Source of the DNA: Rosellinia necatrix
Taxonomy: Eukaryota; Ascomycota; Sordariomycetes; Xylariales; Xylariaceae
Reading direction: 5' to 3'
Length of the DNA: 64,000 bases
NCBI GenBank assembly: GCA_021209875.1
Contig: JAGYVD010000002.1
Location: forward strand, 3,348,001-3,412,000
Part shown: positions 12,433 to 26,100 of the stretch, piece after piece
Position numbering within the stretch: position 1 is the first letter of the stretch
How the letters are laid out: each line of letters opens with the position of its first letter
Position numbers and translations under genes: made by a program
Notes under the pieces: model-generated
What the model was told of the DNA's origin: nothing
The model's input: the letters and a program-made list of their open reading frames with translations, nothing else
The model's database searches: none

Positions 12433-15400
12433 AATAGTGCGGTAAGTTTTATAATTATATAACTTTATACTTTAGTTTTTTTTTTATATTAGCAGATAAA
12501 GCACGCCTGGTTTTTTAACGTCTGTATGTATTTAATTTTTAATATAGCTTTTTTTTATATTTTAAGCAGCGCTGTTTATAAAAAAAGTAGAATTGCTAGC
12601 TTTTAAGCTTAACTGTTGCTAGCAAGATTTATTAATGTTTATTTAATTTATAGATTTAATAATTAACGATCTAATATATTTTACGTTAGCCAGCTAGTCG
12701 ATTAATTTACCGGCAGCTAAGTCTAATTTTATATTATATTTTAAATAGTTTTGCTAGTTGTTTATATATTATTATATTTAGCTATTAATATATTAAAATA
12801 ATCTGTTATTTTTTTAAATTTTAATTATTTTAGTATTAAATATTTAACGACTATAGTATTACGATTAGCTGTTTTTTAAATTTTAATTAATATTATATTT
12901 AAATAATAAAAATTATAACTTGTAATTAATACCAGCTTTATTTTTTTAAAAAGCCTGCGTTAAGTTTTTTAATAAGCACGCAGGTTTTTAATACTATTTA
13001 ATTATATTTTTTATTTTATTTTTAATTTTAAAATTTAATTTTGTTTTAAAACATGTGTATAAGTATAAATTTATAGGACAGCTAACAATATTTGCTAGCT
13101 TAATTATAAAAATTATATAACTTATATATATTTGCTTTATTATTAATATTAATATAGATTTTAATTATTAACTTATATAAACTTAATAATTATTAATATA
13201 TTAAAACGTAAAATTAACTTAGAATTTTTAGCACTTAAAAAATTTAAAATAGTTTTAATAATTAAAAACTTAACTTTAAAGCTTATAAAAGCTGCAAAAA
13301 TTTTTAGCTTTAAAATAGTCTAACTTAAACGATTAATTTTTAAAATAATATAAAAAAAACGCTAATTTTTACCGTTAAAACTTAAGTTTATTAAACCAGC
13401 ATTTTTTTATTTTATATAAGAATTAAAAACTAAAACTATAAATATTAAATATTTTATATTAAAAAAAAATATAGTTTAAAATAAATTTAATAATAAGTTT
13501 AAATTAAATAATAATAAAAATCTTAAGTTTATATTTTAAATTTGTTTAAAAATAATATAAAATTAATAAAAATTTAATAAAAACTTTAAAATTATTGCTT
13601 AGTTTAAAACTAAAAAAACAACGTTTAATAATTATAATAGTTTTTAATTTTTTTAAAAAAATAAATAGTTTTAAAAACTATATTGTTAAAATATAAATAT
13701 ATTGCTATAGTAATAGCAATTTAAGCTATAAAATTAAAAGTTAAAATTTAAACCGAACAAGCAAGCTTTTAAGTTATTTATTTTAGCTATAAACCTTTTA
13801 TAAAATCGGTATAATAAATTAAAAAATAATATAATTAAAATAAAGAAATATATTAAAAATATTAAAGCAGTAAAATAGTTAATTAATTAATATAATAATT
13901 AAATAATGTTAAAATGCTAGCTAATATAAAAACTTTTGTTTTTAAAATATTTTATTACGTTATTAATTAATTATTTAAAGCTATATTAAATATAACTAAA
14001 TATATAGCAGTACTGCTTGTTTAATTTTAATATTTTAGTTATTAATACTTAACTATAGCTATATTAGCACTAAAACTATTATTTAAATTGTTTATTTTAG
14101 TGTTTTTAATAAAACCAGCATAAGTTTTAGTAGCAGCGCTAATATTTATTATTTTAATAGTCCGTTTTAAAATATAAGCTGTATATTTGTTAATAAAAGC
14201 TTTATTTATTAAAATAGCACAGCAACATATAAAATTTTTATTTTATATTAGTTTAAATATATATTTATAACATTTTTATTATAATATTTTTAAACTATAA
14301 TATTTAATAAGTAATAAAAACTTATTAAAACTATTTTTATAAAATAATAATTCTAACGATTTAAATAACTTAAATATAAACAATAAAAAGCAGTAGAAAA
14401 AAAACTTTTATAAAAACTTTTTATTAAAAAGGTCAGAGTAGCAAAAATAATTATAAATACAGACAAAAAATTAAAAAAAAATATTAAATATTTAATAGCT
14501 TTATTTTTTATTATATAATAATTATATAAAGCGAGCTAATATTAGCTAGTTTAATTTAAATAAAAAAATAAAAACGATATAAAAATAATAACTAATAAAA
14601 ATAAGTTTATTTTTACCGACGTATTTTGTTTTATAAAAAAGTTAATTTGTTTTTAAAAATTTGAAAATAGTAAAACAAAATATTTAATAAATTTTAATTA
14701 TATTTTAAACATTATTAAAAAATATATAGTTTTATAATAAATTAATAAACTAATTATTAATTAATAATTTAAGTTTAAAATATAAAAATTAAATATTATT
14801 TTAAATAAAATAACTATTTAATTTAACATATAATCTGCTGTAGCAATAAAACGTTTTATTTAAATTAAATTATTATTAAAAATATTATATAACAAAATAT
14901 TATTTTTATTACGTTTATATAAAAAAATTAGATATATTTAAGCTATAAAACTTAAAACGTTAATAATAGAAATTAACACGGTGTTATAATTATAATATAA
15001 ACTAATATAAATTTTAAAATTAAATAATATTTATTAATGTTTAATATAAAAATATTTTAGTTAAATATATAATTTAAATTATTAAAACAAAGCTTTTATT
15101 AATAGTAGCAGCAAAAAATAAATATTTACAAGTTAAAAAAAATAATTAAAACTATAATAAAAAGTCTAACAATTAAAAAAATAAGCATTAAAAAAACCTA
15201 AATTAAAATAAAAACAAAAAAAAATAATATAATAAAAACAAAAAAAAAAGCTGTAAGTTTAAATAAAAAAAAAAAAATAATAAGAAAAAAAACGGCTAAA
15301 ATAAACGCAAAAATAAATACGATCGCTATTAAAAAAAACGCGTTAATACAGCTAAATTAAACTTGTTTATATTAAATATAACATTATTTTATATTTTATT

Positions 15401-18400
15401 TAACTTTAAATTAAATAGCGATAAAACGTTTATTATAATTAATTATAGCTAATTATATAAATATTACGATTAAATATTTAATTTAGCATATAACTAGGTT
15501 TAATATATTACGCGTTATATTAAACGTTTAATTAAATATATTAAAAACATGTTATTTTTAATTAAATATATTTATAAACGATATAATATATTGTTTATAT
15601 TATATAATATATTGTTTTTATATTTATATAAATATAATTATTTTAATATTATATTAAAAATTATATAAAATTATTATTTTTTAAAAACTAATTAAAAATA
15701 CTGTAATAAATAAAATTATAAGTTTTAAACCAGATAATAAAGCAATTATATTATTTATTTAAAAGCATTTAATAAAATATATAACTTTAAAAAACAGAAG
15801 TAAAAACGGTAATTTTTATATTTTAAAATTATTATTTAAAAATTTATTACTAGTAAAATATTATTATAAGCTTAAATATAAGCTATATTTGCTTAATAAT
15901 AATAAAATAATTATTAAGTAAATTTAAACATATTTTTAAAAATAAACAGGCTAGATTTAAAAAGTTAAAAATAATTAAATTAAATATAAATAAAAGCTAT
16001 ATTAAAATTTTATATATTAAGCAATAATAATTATAAATTTTATAATTGTTAAAATTTATTAATATAGCTTAAATTATAAAAAAAAAATATTAAAATATTA
16101 TTAAAAATAATTTTTAAATATTTATAAAGTATTAATTGATTATAGTTTAAATATAGTTATTTTTATAAATATTAAAAATTTTAAAGTATTTTTTAAATGT
16201 TTTTAAAATAAACTTATATATTTATAAAATAATTTTAATATAAAAAGTTATTTTAGCGCTTAAAATATTAATATTAATATTAATTAAATATAAACTATTA
16301 TTAAAAACAAAGATTTTATATTTAAGCTATTATAAAAAATAATATAGCAGTTTTAGTTAAATTTATAACTTTTATAAACGTAGTAATAGCTAATCTATTT
16401 TTAAAATTAAAACTATTTTTAAAAATATTTAAATAAATATAATTTAAAAACAACTATATTAAAAAAAGCATTAAAAATATATAAAAAATTTTAAAAACTA
16501 TAATAATAGCTATAAGCTTAATAATAGTTAAAGCTATAAATATAACTAATTTACTACTATTTAATACTAGCTTATTATTTAACGCGTTTTATAATATTAT
16601 ATTAGTTATTAATTTTAATATTTTTATATTTAAAAATAAAATATATATTTTAATAAATTTAAATTATTAAACGTGTATTTATTAATAAATTTTATATTAA
16701 TAACTTTTATTATTACAGCTATTATTATTAACACGTATTAAAATTATAATATAATTTAACACTTAGACCTAACCGTAATAAAAATTAGCGCGATCGCTAA
16801 AATAATTAACACGTTAGAACAACATAGAATTTTTTTAAAAGGCTTTTTTTCCGACAAAGTTTTTAATATAGCAAACATAATAAATAAAGTTAATATAATT
16901 AATATGTTTATAACAAAAGCTGGCAAATAATTAAATAAAGCTTTAAAGCTTAAAATCTAAAAAATTCTATTAATACTTAATATAAAAAAGCTTAGTAAAA
17001 AAAATAAAATTAAAGCTTTAAATAAACAGTTTATTTATACAAAAAAAGACATTATAGCACTAGAAATTTTTAAATTGTTAAAAAAATATTTAATATTTAA
17101 AAACTAAAGTATTATTAATATATTAAAAAAAATAAATAAAAATTTTTTAATAAATAATTAATAATAAATAAAACTAAACTTTTAATTATATTTTTTAATA
17201 TATGCGATTAAAAATAATTAATATAATATTTAATAGATTTTATAAATAAAATAAAATAGAATAAATTAACGGTTTTTTTTATTTATATATTTAACTTTAT
17301 TATATAGCTTATATATAAAAAAAACTATATTTATATTTAATAGTTAATTTAAAAGTTTTAAATAAAATTGCTGTTTTAAATAACTATTTATTACTGCTAT
17401 AATCTATAGTTATTGCGTTAATTAAAAAAAAAAATTTAATTATAATAAATACAACTATATTTTTTATTAATTTGCAGTTTATTTTAATTATTAAAACCGA
17501 TTTATAATAATAAGTTTTTAAAAATTAAAACAATTAATAATAGCTTTAATAAAATTTTATAATATATTTATATATATTTAACGTTTTATAAATAAATTGT
17601 TTTGTTTTTATAAGCATTATTATAAAGCTTTTATTTATAATATTATTATTTTTTAAATATTAAAACAAACTATTTAGTTTATTTACGTAATATTTTTATA
17701 TTGTTTAATAAAAAAGAATTTTTTATTTTAAAAAACTTTTGTTATATATTTTTTATAAAACTTTTAAGCTTTTAAATAAATGCTTTAAATATATTAATAA
17801 TAAAAAACAGCTAGCAGCATTTAAAAACTTTAGATTTTTATATTAATTAAAAGCTTTAAAACAATATTTAAAAATATAGGATTTTTTATATATTGTTGCT
17901 ATATTATATTAAAATTGCAGAACTTTTATAAAAACGTAAAATAAAATTATTTAATAAAAATATAAAATAAAATAATATAAAATTAATAATTATAGCAAGC
18001 GTTAAATATATTGTTAGTTTATATATTTTAAATTAATTATAGCTAAAATAAAATTATTTAAAGTTTTTAAAACTTGATTTATTTATATATTATATTTTAT
18101 TATTATAATTTTATAAAAATATTATATATATAAATAAATAACTTGTTAAAAAAACTTTAAAATAATATTATTTTATATTAAAAATAAATATATATAAAAA
18201 CTAAAATTAATAATTTTAAATATATAAGTATTGCTAGTAATATTTTTAAGTTATTATATATTATAACTAAAAATAAAATATAGATTTTTAAACTAGAAAT
18301 AGCTTGCATAATTTAAATATATTAATATTTATAAACTATAATTAAAGTTTTAACTAATTTAATAATTTTTTATTAATTATTTAATAATAAAAATATATTA

Positions 18401-20260
18401 AATTAAATTAAGCTTAATAATAAATATATAAACTATATAAATAAACGTTTAATTAATATGTTTATATATTTATTATAATATAGATTATAAATATATTATA
18501 TATTAAGCAGGCTAAACTTTGTTCCGGATATATTTAATTAATTAAAAAATATTACTAACTTAGTAAATATTAAAAAAAAAATAGTTTAAACAGATAAAAA
18601 CTGGTATTAAATAACATATAAATAATATATTTAAAACTAATAATAAAAAAATAACAAAAGCTGAAATTATAACAGACTATGCTAAAAATTTTAAATATTA
18701 AAAAGTTTTAAAAGCGATTTATAAAAGCAACGAAAACGTTGTAAATTTTTTTAAGCTTAAATATTATTTTGTAATTATAAACAATTTATTATATAATATT
18801 AACTAAAAAAATAAGCATAAATTATACGTATTTAAAAAATAAATAGCTAAATTTTTAGTAATAATATATAACAATAAATATTATTTTAGCAAACAGCGTA
18901 TAATAAAAAAATTAAAGCTTTATATAATCAAGTTAAAAATTTATAAAATAAAAGCATATTTAAATTATTGCAACAAATATAAGTTGTGCAGTATTAGCAG
19001 AAAAAGCCGTATAATAATTATTAACTTATTTAATTAAAAATATTAAGTTAATAAAAATAATTATAATAAATTTTATTATAAGCTTATTTAAAATATTATT
19101 TTTAGTTATATTATAGTAATTAAAAAATTTAATTATTATAATATATTAATAATAATAATATATATTATATTAAAACGTTTATTATTTATATTTAGCAATA
19201 AAAATATTTTATTAAAATCTAAGCAGAAGTATTAATTAAGCAATTTTATTATTTAATTAAAGCGTATTAAACGGCATTATTTTTAATTAAAATTATAAAT
19301 TTATTTTTAAATTTTAAACGGAGCTTTAAAAAGCTATAAAAGCAAAACTTTTAATAATAACTTTTATTATTTATAAAATAATAAATTGTTTAAACAAAAA
19401 ATTAAATAGTAAAATTGCTATTTAATACTATATATATATATATTTAAACCGTAAATAAATAAATATATTATTATTTTTATAATAAAATTTAAACGGAGCA
19501 TATTTAAAACTTATTAAATTATTAGTTTATAAATAGTTTTTTAAATTCTAGCTATTTAAACTAAATAAAGTTTTTATTAATATAAAAATAAGTATAACTA
19601 TTAAAAATATCCTATTTATATAAAAATATTTTTATAAAAATATAAAGTTAGCTATAAATTTTGCAGCAGCGCATATAAAATAATACTATAACAATAAATA
19701 TAAATTAATAAAGTTTAATATAAAAATAAAATATATTTAAAATTTTATATAAAATATTATTTTTTAAAAACTATTTAAAAATATTTTTAATAGCGCGTAA
19801 AACTTTAAAAATTAAAAAAAGTTAGTAGATTAGCTTATAAGTTAGAATTACTAAAATTTTTAATATTTATTTTATTATTTTAGTTATATATTTATTATTT
19901 AAAAATATAAGCAAGGATTTTTTTATTAGAAAATACTAGCATTAAGCCTAGTGTTTAAAAATAAAACTTAAAAAAAAGTAATTTATTTAAGATTAAAATA
20001 ATTTTTAAGTATTAAATAAACTGTATTAAAAACAGATTTAATTATTTTATTAAATAAAAAAAATATAGCTATAAAAACAATTAATAGAAATCGAAGTAAT
20101 AACTACGTAGTATTAAAAAATTAATTAAAAAATATTAGAATTAAAAAAAAAGTAAACTTTAGCTAGAAAAATTAAAAAAAAGCTGTAGCCGACTTTATAA
20201 ACAATAAAAAAAAAGTTATAGTTATCAAAAATAATAACGTTTTATTATAGCCTTAGCATT

Positions 20261-20446
20261 TAATATAATTAGAAAAAGGGGGGTTTTTATCTAGCTAGCT
20301 GCGCTAGCTAGATAAAGATTGTATAAATTAGATAAAGTACTGGCTTAAAGCTTTTAGTTTCTGCAAGACCAGAAGCCCTTTTTTTTTGAATTCTATATCA
20401 CACTTTTACAGACTTAATACCATACTACCCTTAGTAAACTATACTA
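20261..20446 (+). repeat. 3' LTR of family A copy 1
   Basis: Exactly the same length as its partner. Its first 19 bases read as the partner's with almost every C changed to T and G to A until the run of G. Its last 60 bases keep C residues lost from the 5' LTR (catactacccttagtaaact). The final TA is consistent with an original CA terminus. Confidence 0.93.
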
Positions 20447-20451
20447 TAAAG

Positions 20452-20764
20452 CTTTTATAAATTAGATTTTTAATATATAATTTTATTTAGCTATAAAAAG
20501 CGACATTAAAATATAATAAAAGCTGCGTTAATTATTAGTTTATAATATAAGTTTTTATCTGCTATAGGTTTATTTAATATTAATTTAATTAAAAATTGTT
20601 TTAAAATCAGGGTTTTAATAAAATTGCTTTATTTATAAAAAAAAAATGGCTGCTTTTTAAATTCAACGCTTAATGTATAAATGTTTGAAAACTTCTTTAT
20701 TTAAAAATAAATTAATATAAACTAAATATAATATAAAAATATATCGATTTAAAATTGAATTTTA
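20452..20764. other. Spacer between A copy 1 and element D
   Basis: 313 bp of AT-rich sequence between two TSDs. No gene or recognisable repeat. Confidence 0.6.
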
Positions 20765-20769
20765 AATAA

Positions 20770-21042
20770 TGTTATGGCCTAAGGCCATGATGGCGATCTC
20801 TGATTGGCTGACTGGCCGTCCGGCCAGCCGATCCCTGATTGGCTCCCTAGCTAGGGCAGGTATAGGCATGGAGTGGTAAATGTGGTAGGCTAGTTACGTA
20901 GTGAATGGCCGGTAGTATGTATAAGTAGGAATTCTGGCCGACGGCCCTGTATATAGTTTTTTTTTTTTTTTAATTTTAGTTTTTTTTTTTAATATATAAG
21001 TATATTTGAATTTTTTTAACTGCTATTATTGCAGCTATTATA
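20770..21042 (+). repeat. 5' LTR of element D
   Basis: Starts TGTTATGGCC and ends gcagctattata. It is well preserved over its first 180 bp. Features visible are a palindrome ATGGCCTAAGGCCAT at the start, a ctggcc-gtcc-ggccag hairpin, two ATTGGC motifs (inverted CCAAT boxes) flanking that hairpin, a TATA-like gtatgtataag near 20917, and T-rich tracts downstream. The interior-facing half is AT-converted. Confidence 0.93.
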
Positions 21043-22985
21043 AAATTAAGGTTTATTTTTTATTGTTTAAAAAAATATTAAAGTTTTTTTTAATTAATTA
21101 ATATTAATTAATTAATTAACACGTTAAAACATTAAAGCAAAAAAAAACAACCTGACTTTTTTAGTAGAAGCTAAGCAATAAATATGTTTTAAAAAAAACG
21201 ATTTAAATAAACTAGCATTTTAAAACATTAGTTAATATAATTATTATAAACTTTGTTGCTAGTTTTTAAAGTTTATAAAGTTAGCATTATAAACAAATAA
21301 TATTAATACAGCAGAACGTTTTAAATATAAAAATAATAGTTATAACAGAGATAAAAATAAAAAAAAAACAAATTTATTAATATTTTTATATTAAAATTAT
21401 GCTGTTTAAAATAATCGCTAAAGCTTGCGTACAGCTGGTTTATATAAAATTTTATAAAAACTTTATAAAACAAATAAAAATTAATACAGCTTATTTTATT
21501 GTTAATAAACAATTTAAAATAATATTTGTAGTAATAACGTTTAAAAAAACATATATTTTATTATAAAATAGTTTTATAAACTTTTAATAGTTTATAAACC
21601 TAGTTTAAAACTATTTTAAAAAATATATTATAAATTTAAATACTGCTTATTATTTATTAACGCTGTTTAAGATATTTTAAAAAATATTATTAATTTAATA
21701 AATAAAATAAATAATAACTTTATATAAATATTATATTAAATAAACTAATTTAGTTTCTAAAATAAAAAGTTAAAGCTAATTTAAATTATATTTTAATTAA
21801 AACAAACAAAAAATTTAAATTTTAAAAATCAGATCGTTGTAATATTTGTTTAGCTAAATAAAACATTTAATAGTTGCTAAAAACTATATTAAAATAAAAC
21901 TTAAGTATTTTTAACTTATAATATATTAAAAAAAATTAAAATTAATTTTAAAACTATAGAACTATTAGTTTTTATAAACAAAAACTAATAATTAATAAGC
22001 TAAAAATAAAATTTAAATATTAGTTTATATTTTTAAAACATAAATTTATTAAAAATAAAAACTATTTTTAATATAAATTAAAAAAATCGATTATATTGCC
22101 AGCTATATAAAAATAAAGCTTTAAAAACTTGATATTGTTTATTATTAATTATTATAGCAAACCTATATTAAAAACCTGCTAAAAAGTTTTAAACTATTTT
22201 TTTTTATTTTATAACAATTTTAATAAATATAAAAAAGCTAGAGTTAAATATTAAAACTTAAAAATAGCGGCAAGCAATAAGTTTATTTTATTTTATATTA
22301 AATTTATTAAATAAGCTAATATAACATAAGTTAATTTAAAAATTTTAAACAGAATATATATAATAAGTTATTTAAACGTTTAAATAAATTTTATATAAAT
22401 AAACTATATAATAATATAATAAATTTTACTGCTTATTATAAATATATATAGTTATATAACTATTAGCAGCAGAAAAACTTTAGTTAAAATAAAGCTTTAT
22501 AAAAAGGAAAAAATCCAGAAAAAAATAAAAGGCTGGAAAAAACTTAAATTTAAGCTGTTTAAAATAGCCTCCGCCTTAAAAATATTTCAATATTAAAAAA
22601 TAATAATAAAAGTGTTGCTATTATTAAATAAATAAAAAATAAAACAAAAATTTATATTAAGTTAAAATTAAACTAGTTTAAAGTTTTTATTTTAAAAAGC
22701 AAATAGTTTATTTGTTATAAATAAAAATATCGCAGTAATAATTGTTTTTATAAAAATAATTTTAGGCGATTAAATAATATATATATTAGCGCTATTTTTA
22801 TAAAAATTATAAAAACAGACTATATAAAAAAAAAAAAATAAAATAAAAAAAAAACAGCTTAAAATAAATAAACTTTTTTTTAAAGCAGAAAATATTAATA
22901 CTTGATATAATATAATATAAAAAAATCTTTTAATTTTTTAAAAATATTTGAAAAAAACTTTTTATAAATTATATTATAATAAATA
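21043..22985 (+). mobile_element. Element D interior, left part
   Basis: About 1.9 kb between the 5' LTR and the inserted B element, where gag would be expected. It is A-rich on the plus strand with stops throughout, and I recognise no motif. The minus-strand 63-codon frame at 21321-21512 is phenylalanine/tyrosine-rich noise. The last five bases (22981-22985, AAATA) are the left copy of the B target duplication. Confidence 0.7.
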
Positions 22986-23187
22986 TAAGAGGTGCACTAT
23001 AGGGGTGTAAAGTGTATATTATAAAAGATAAAAGACTAGTAAATCTAAGCTAAGCTAAAGTTTTATTTAAATATAAACTAAACTTATATATATAAAGCTA
23101 GGCTTAATTAAGTTATGCTTATAGCTATAAGCTATAGTATTTTAAGCAAAAAGTTTATATAAGCGTTTTTTTTATATATATATATTA
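22986..23187 (-). repeat. Left LTR of full-length element B
   Basis: Its outermost 30 bases keep GC (taagaggtgcactatagggg), while the inner 70 bases are almost pure AT (ttttttttatatatatatatta). It matches the right LTR position by position. Confidence 0.92.
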
Positions 23188-26100
23188 AAAAGCTGCGCTA
23201 ATTAAAAAGTTTTGTTAATTTTAGCAGAGTTTATTATATCATTTGTTATAATCGGCTTTTTTTTTTTGCTGTTTATTTATATAGCAAAATATAAATTATA
23301 CTAGTTTTAATATTTTTAATAACCTTTTGTTATATTAAAGTTGTTTTTTATTATTTATTAATTATATTTATAATTTTATTTTTTTATTTTATAAAATAAT
23401 TAAAGCTTTTATGTTTTTAATTAAAATAATATTTAAAAACGATTTTTATTTAATATATATTTTTTTATTAAGATTTTATTTAGCTTGTATAAGTTTAAAT
23501 AGCAGCATTTATTGCTTAAAAAATTAGGTTTTTAAAAGTTATAAATAAATATTTTATAAAGATTATTAAATAAATATAAAAATTATTAAAAAGTTTAATT
23601 TATAAACTAGGTTTTTATTTATTGTTTAATTATTTAAAGTTTTAATTTTTAATTAAAAATATTTTTTAATAGTTAATTAAATAAATAATATTTTTATATA
23701 AACATAAATAAACTTGAATTTTTTATTAAATTTTAATAAATAATATTTAACGTTATAAATATGTTTTACTGCAGCTTAAGCAAAGTTTATTGCTAAATAA
23801 ACGTTTTAATATAAACGTTTATAAAAAACATATATTTAGAAAATTTTTAATATTATTAAAATTAATTAAGATTTTTAATATATTAAGCAATTTAAACTTA
23901 AATAGCTGTTTATAAAAATTAAATATATAATATTATTATATATAATATTCAAGTTTTATTATAAAAAAATATAATATTTATTTAATTTATTTTTAGCTTA
24001 ATAAATATATAATATTATATTATTATTTTAATTATTTAGTTTTTATATTTTAATAAGCTGTTTATTTATAAATAATATAAAGCTGTTATTATAAGTTTAA
24101 TATTAAATAATTTTTATATATTTTATTAAAAATTAAATATAAACTTTAAGTTTTTATTAAAAATAATTTTTTAAAAATATTTTAATTGTTTAATAAAAGT
24201 TGATTAGTTAAAGCAGTGCTTTATTTTTCTGCTATATATTTTTATATTTAAAATTAATAATATATGTTTTAAAATAAAATATAAAACTGTTATTATAATA
24301 TTATATATATTAAAATATAATTTTTTTGTTTAGCTAATAAAAGTATTTTTAATTTTAATTTTTAAAAATGCTAAAATAAAATTTATATTTATAATATATA
24401 TAAATAATAAGTTTTAAATCTAATTAATTTTAGTTTTTTATAAATTACTGTTTATTAGTTTAGTTTAAATTATATATATTATAATATTTAATATAATTTT
24501 TATTATTTATATTTTATTAACTATTATAAATAGTTTTAATGTTTATATTATTTATTAAATATTATAAAACTATTTTTTATTATATATTTATTTTAAAATT
24601 TTTTAATTATATTAATCAGAATATATAAACGTTTTATATTTATATATATATTATATATTAGTATATTTATAATAATATTAAAAAATACCTAAGCTTAAAA
24701 TAAACCGCCTTGTTTTTATCGCTTTTTTTTTAAAATATTTTTAAATTTCTTAATATTTATATATATTTATTATTTTTATATATACTATTAAAAATTTGTT
24801 TTTAAAGTTTTATTTATAATTGCTTCTAATATAAATATATAAAATATTGCTTTTAATTTTTTTATATTATATTTAATATAAGTTTATTATTTATTTTTAT
24901 TAATTTTCTGTTTATTTTTAAACATTTAATATTATTTATAAACAGCTAAAAGCGTTTAATATATAGTTTAGCTTATTTAATAAATAATATATATATAGTT
25001 TATATTATAATAAATAAATAAATAAATTAATTAGTTTATAATTAATGCTTTTAATAGCTGTAGTTTTAAAATTGTTTGTTTAACAATATTTTTAATAGCT
25101 AAATAATTTATTAATATAATTATTAGTTTTTATTAGATTATATTATTATATATAATTTTTAGCGGTTTAAATTAAAAATATTATTTTTAATTTTAAAAGT
25201 TTATAGTTTATTTTATATTAACTAATAATTTTTTAAATATATTATTAATTAAATATTAATAATAAAAATTGTTTTTTAGTTTTTATATATTTTTAGCTTT
25301 AAATAAAAATTATTACTTTAAAACTTTTTATATTAATTTTTAATTTATAAAAATAATTTTTATATAAGTTATAATAAAATAAAATAGTTTTTTTATATAA
25401 TATTTTATATAGTTTTAAATAAAGCTATTTTTTAAACAGTTAGTTTATAATATTTAATTTATATATATGTTTTATATTTATTTAGCTTTTTTGTTTTAAT
25501 ACGTTTTATTTGTTTATTTTCGGCTAATAAAACAGTTTTTTTTTTCTGTAATAGCTTAATTAGTTTTATGTAATATAAAATCAAGCTACGCAGAAATTTT
25601 GTTGCGTTTATATATTATTTAAAAGCTTTTAATTAATTTAAAAAAATTAAGTTATAAATTACTATAACAGAGCTTTTTAATGTTGCTATTTTAAATATGT
25701 TTATTTTAAATTTAAGTAAATTTATTAAAAATAGCCGATAAAAATTTTATTAATAATATAACTATATGTTTATTTTTAAATAGCTTAAATATAGTTTTTA
25801 AATATTTTTATTTTATTTAGTAATATTTAAAAATATTATTATATTATTTATAAATGCTTTGTAGTATTTTTAATATATTTTAAAAAATTGTTTATATAGC
25901 GTTATATATAGCTTAAAAATTGCAGAATTTTATTATTATAACGCAGTATTTTTTATTTTTTAGGCTTTTATTATAAACTAGTTTTTAAAATCTAAATGTA
26001 TTAAAATTAATAAAAAATATTATTATATTAATAATAGTTATAAAATGTTTTTTTAAAGATCTGATTATTTTTGTTTATAATAGTAGTAAATAATTATTTA

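Larger units (their letters stand above)
12247..20446 (+). mobile_element. LTR retrotransposon family A, copy 1, full length
   Basis: An 8200-bp element bounded by two 186-bp LTRs (12247-12432 and 20261-20446) and a 5-bp TSD TAAAG (12242-12246 and 20447-20451). The interior aligns end to end with copy 2 at 46971-54982. The plus strand is A-rich, and in several places both copies share a consistent plus-strand frame in which stops sit where glutamine or tryptophan codons could have been. Examples are the lysine-rich stretch near 15240-15350 and the last 150 bases before the right LTR, so the coding strand is probably plus. I could not find a reverse transcriptase signature, so the superfamily is unassigned. 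The element is dead. Confidence 0.93.

Noticed and set aside
21321..21512. 63-codon minus-strand frame in element D
   Set aside because: It is antisense to the D coding strand and low-complexity.
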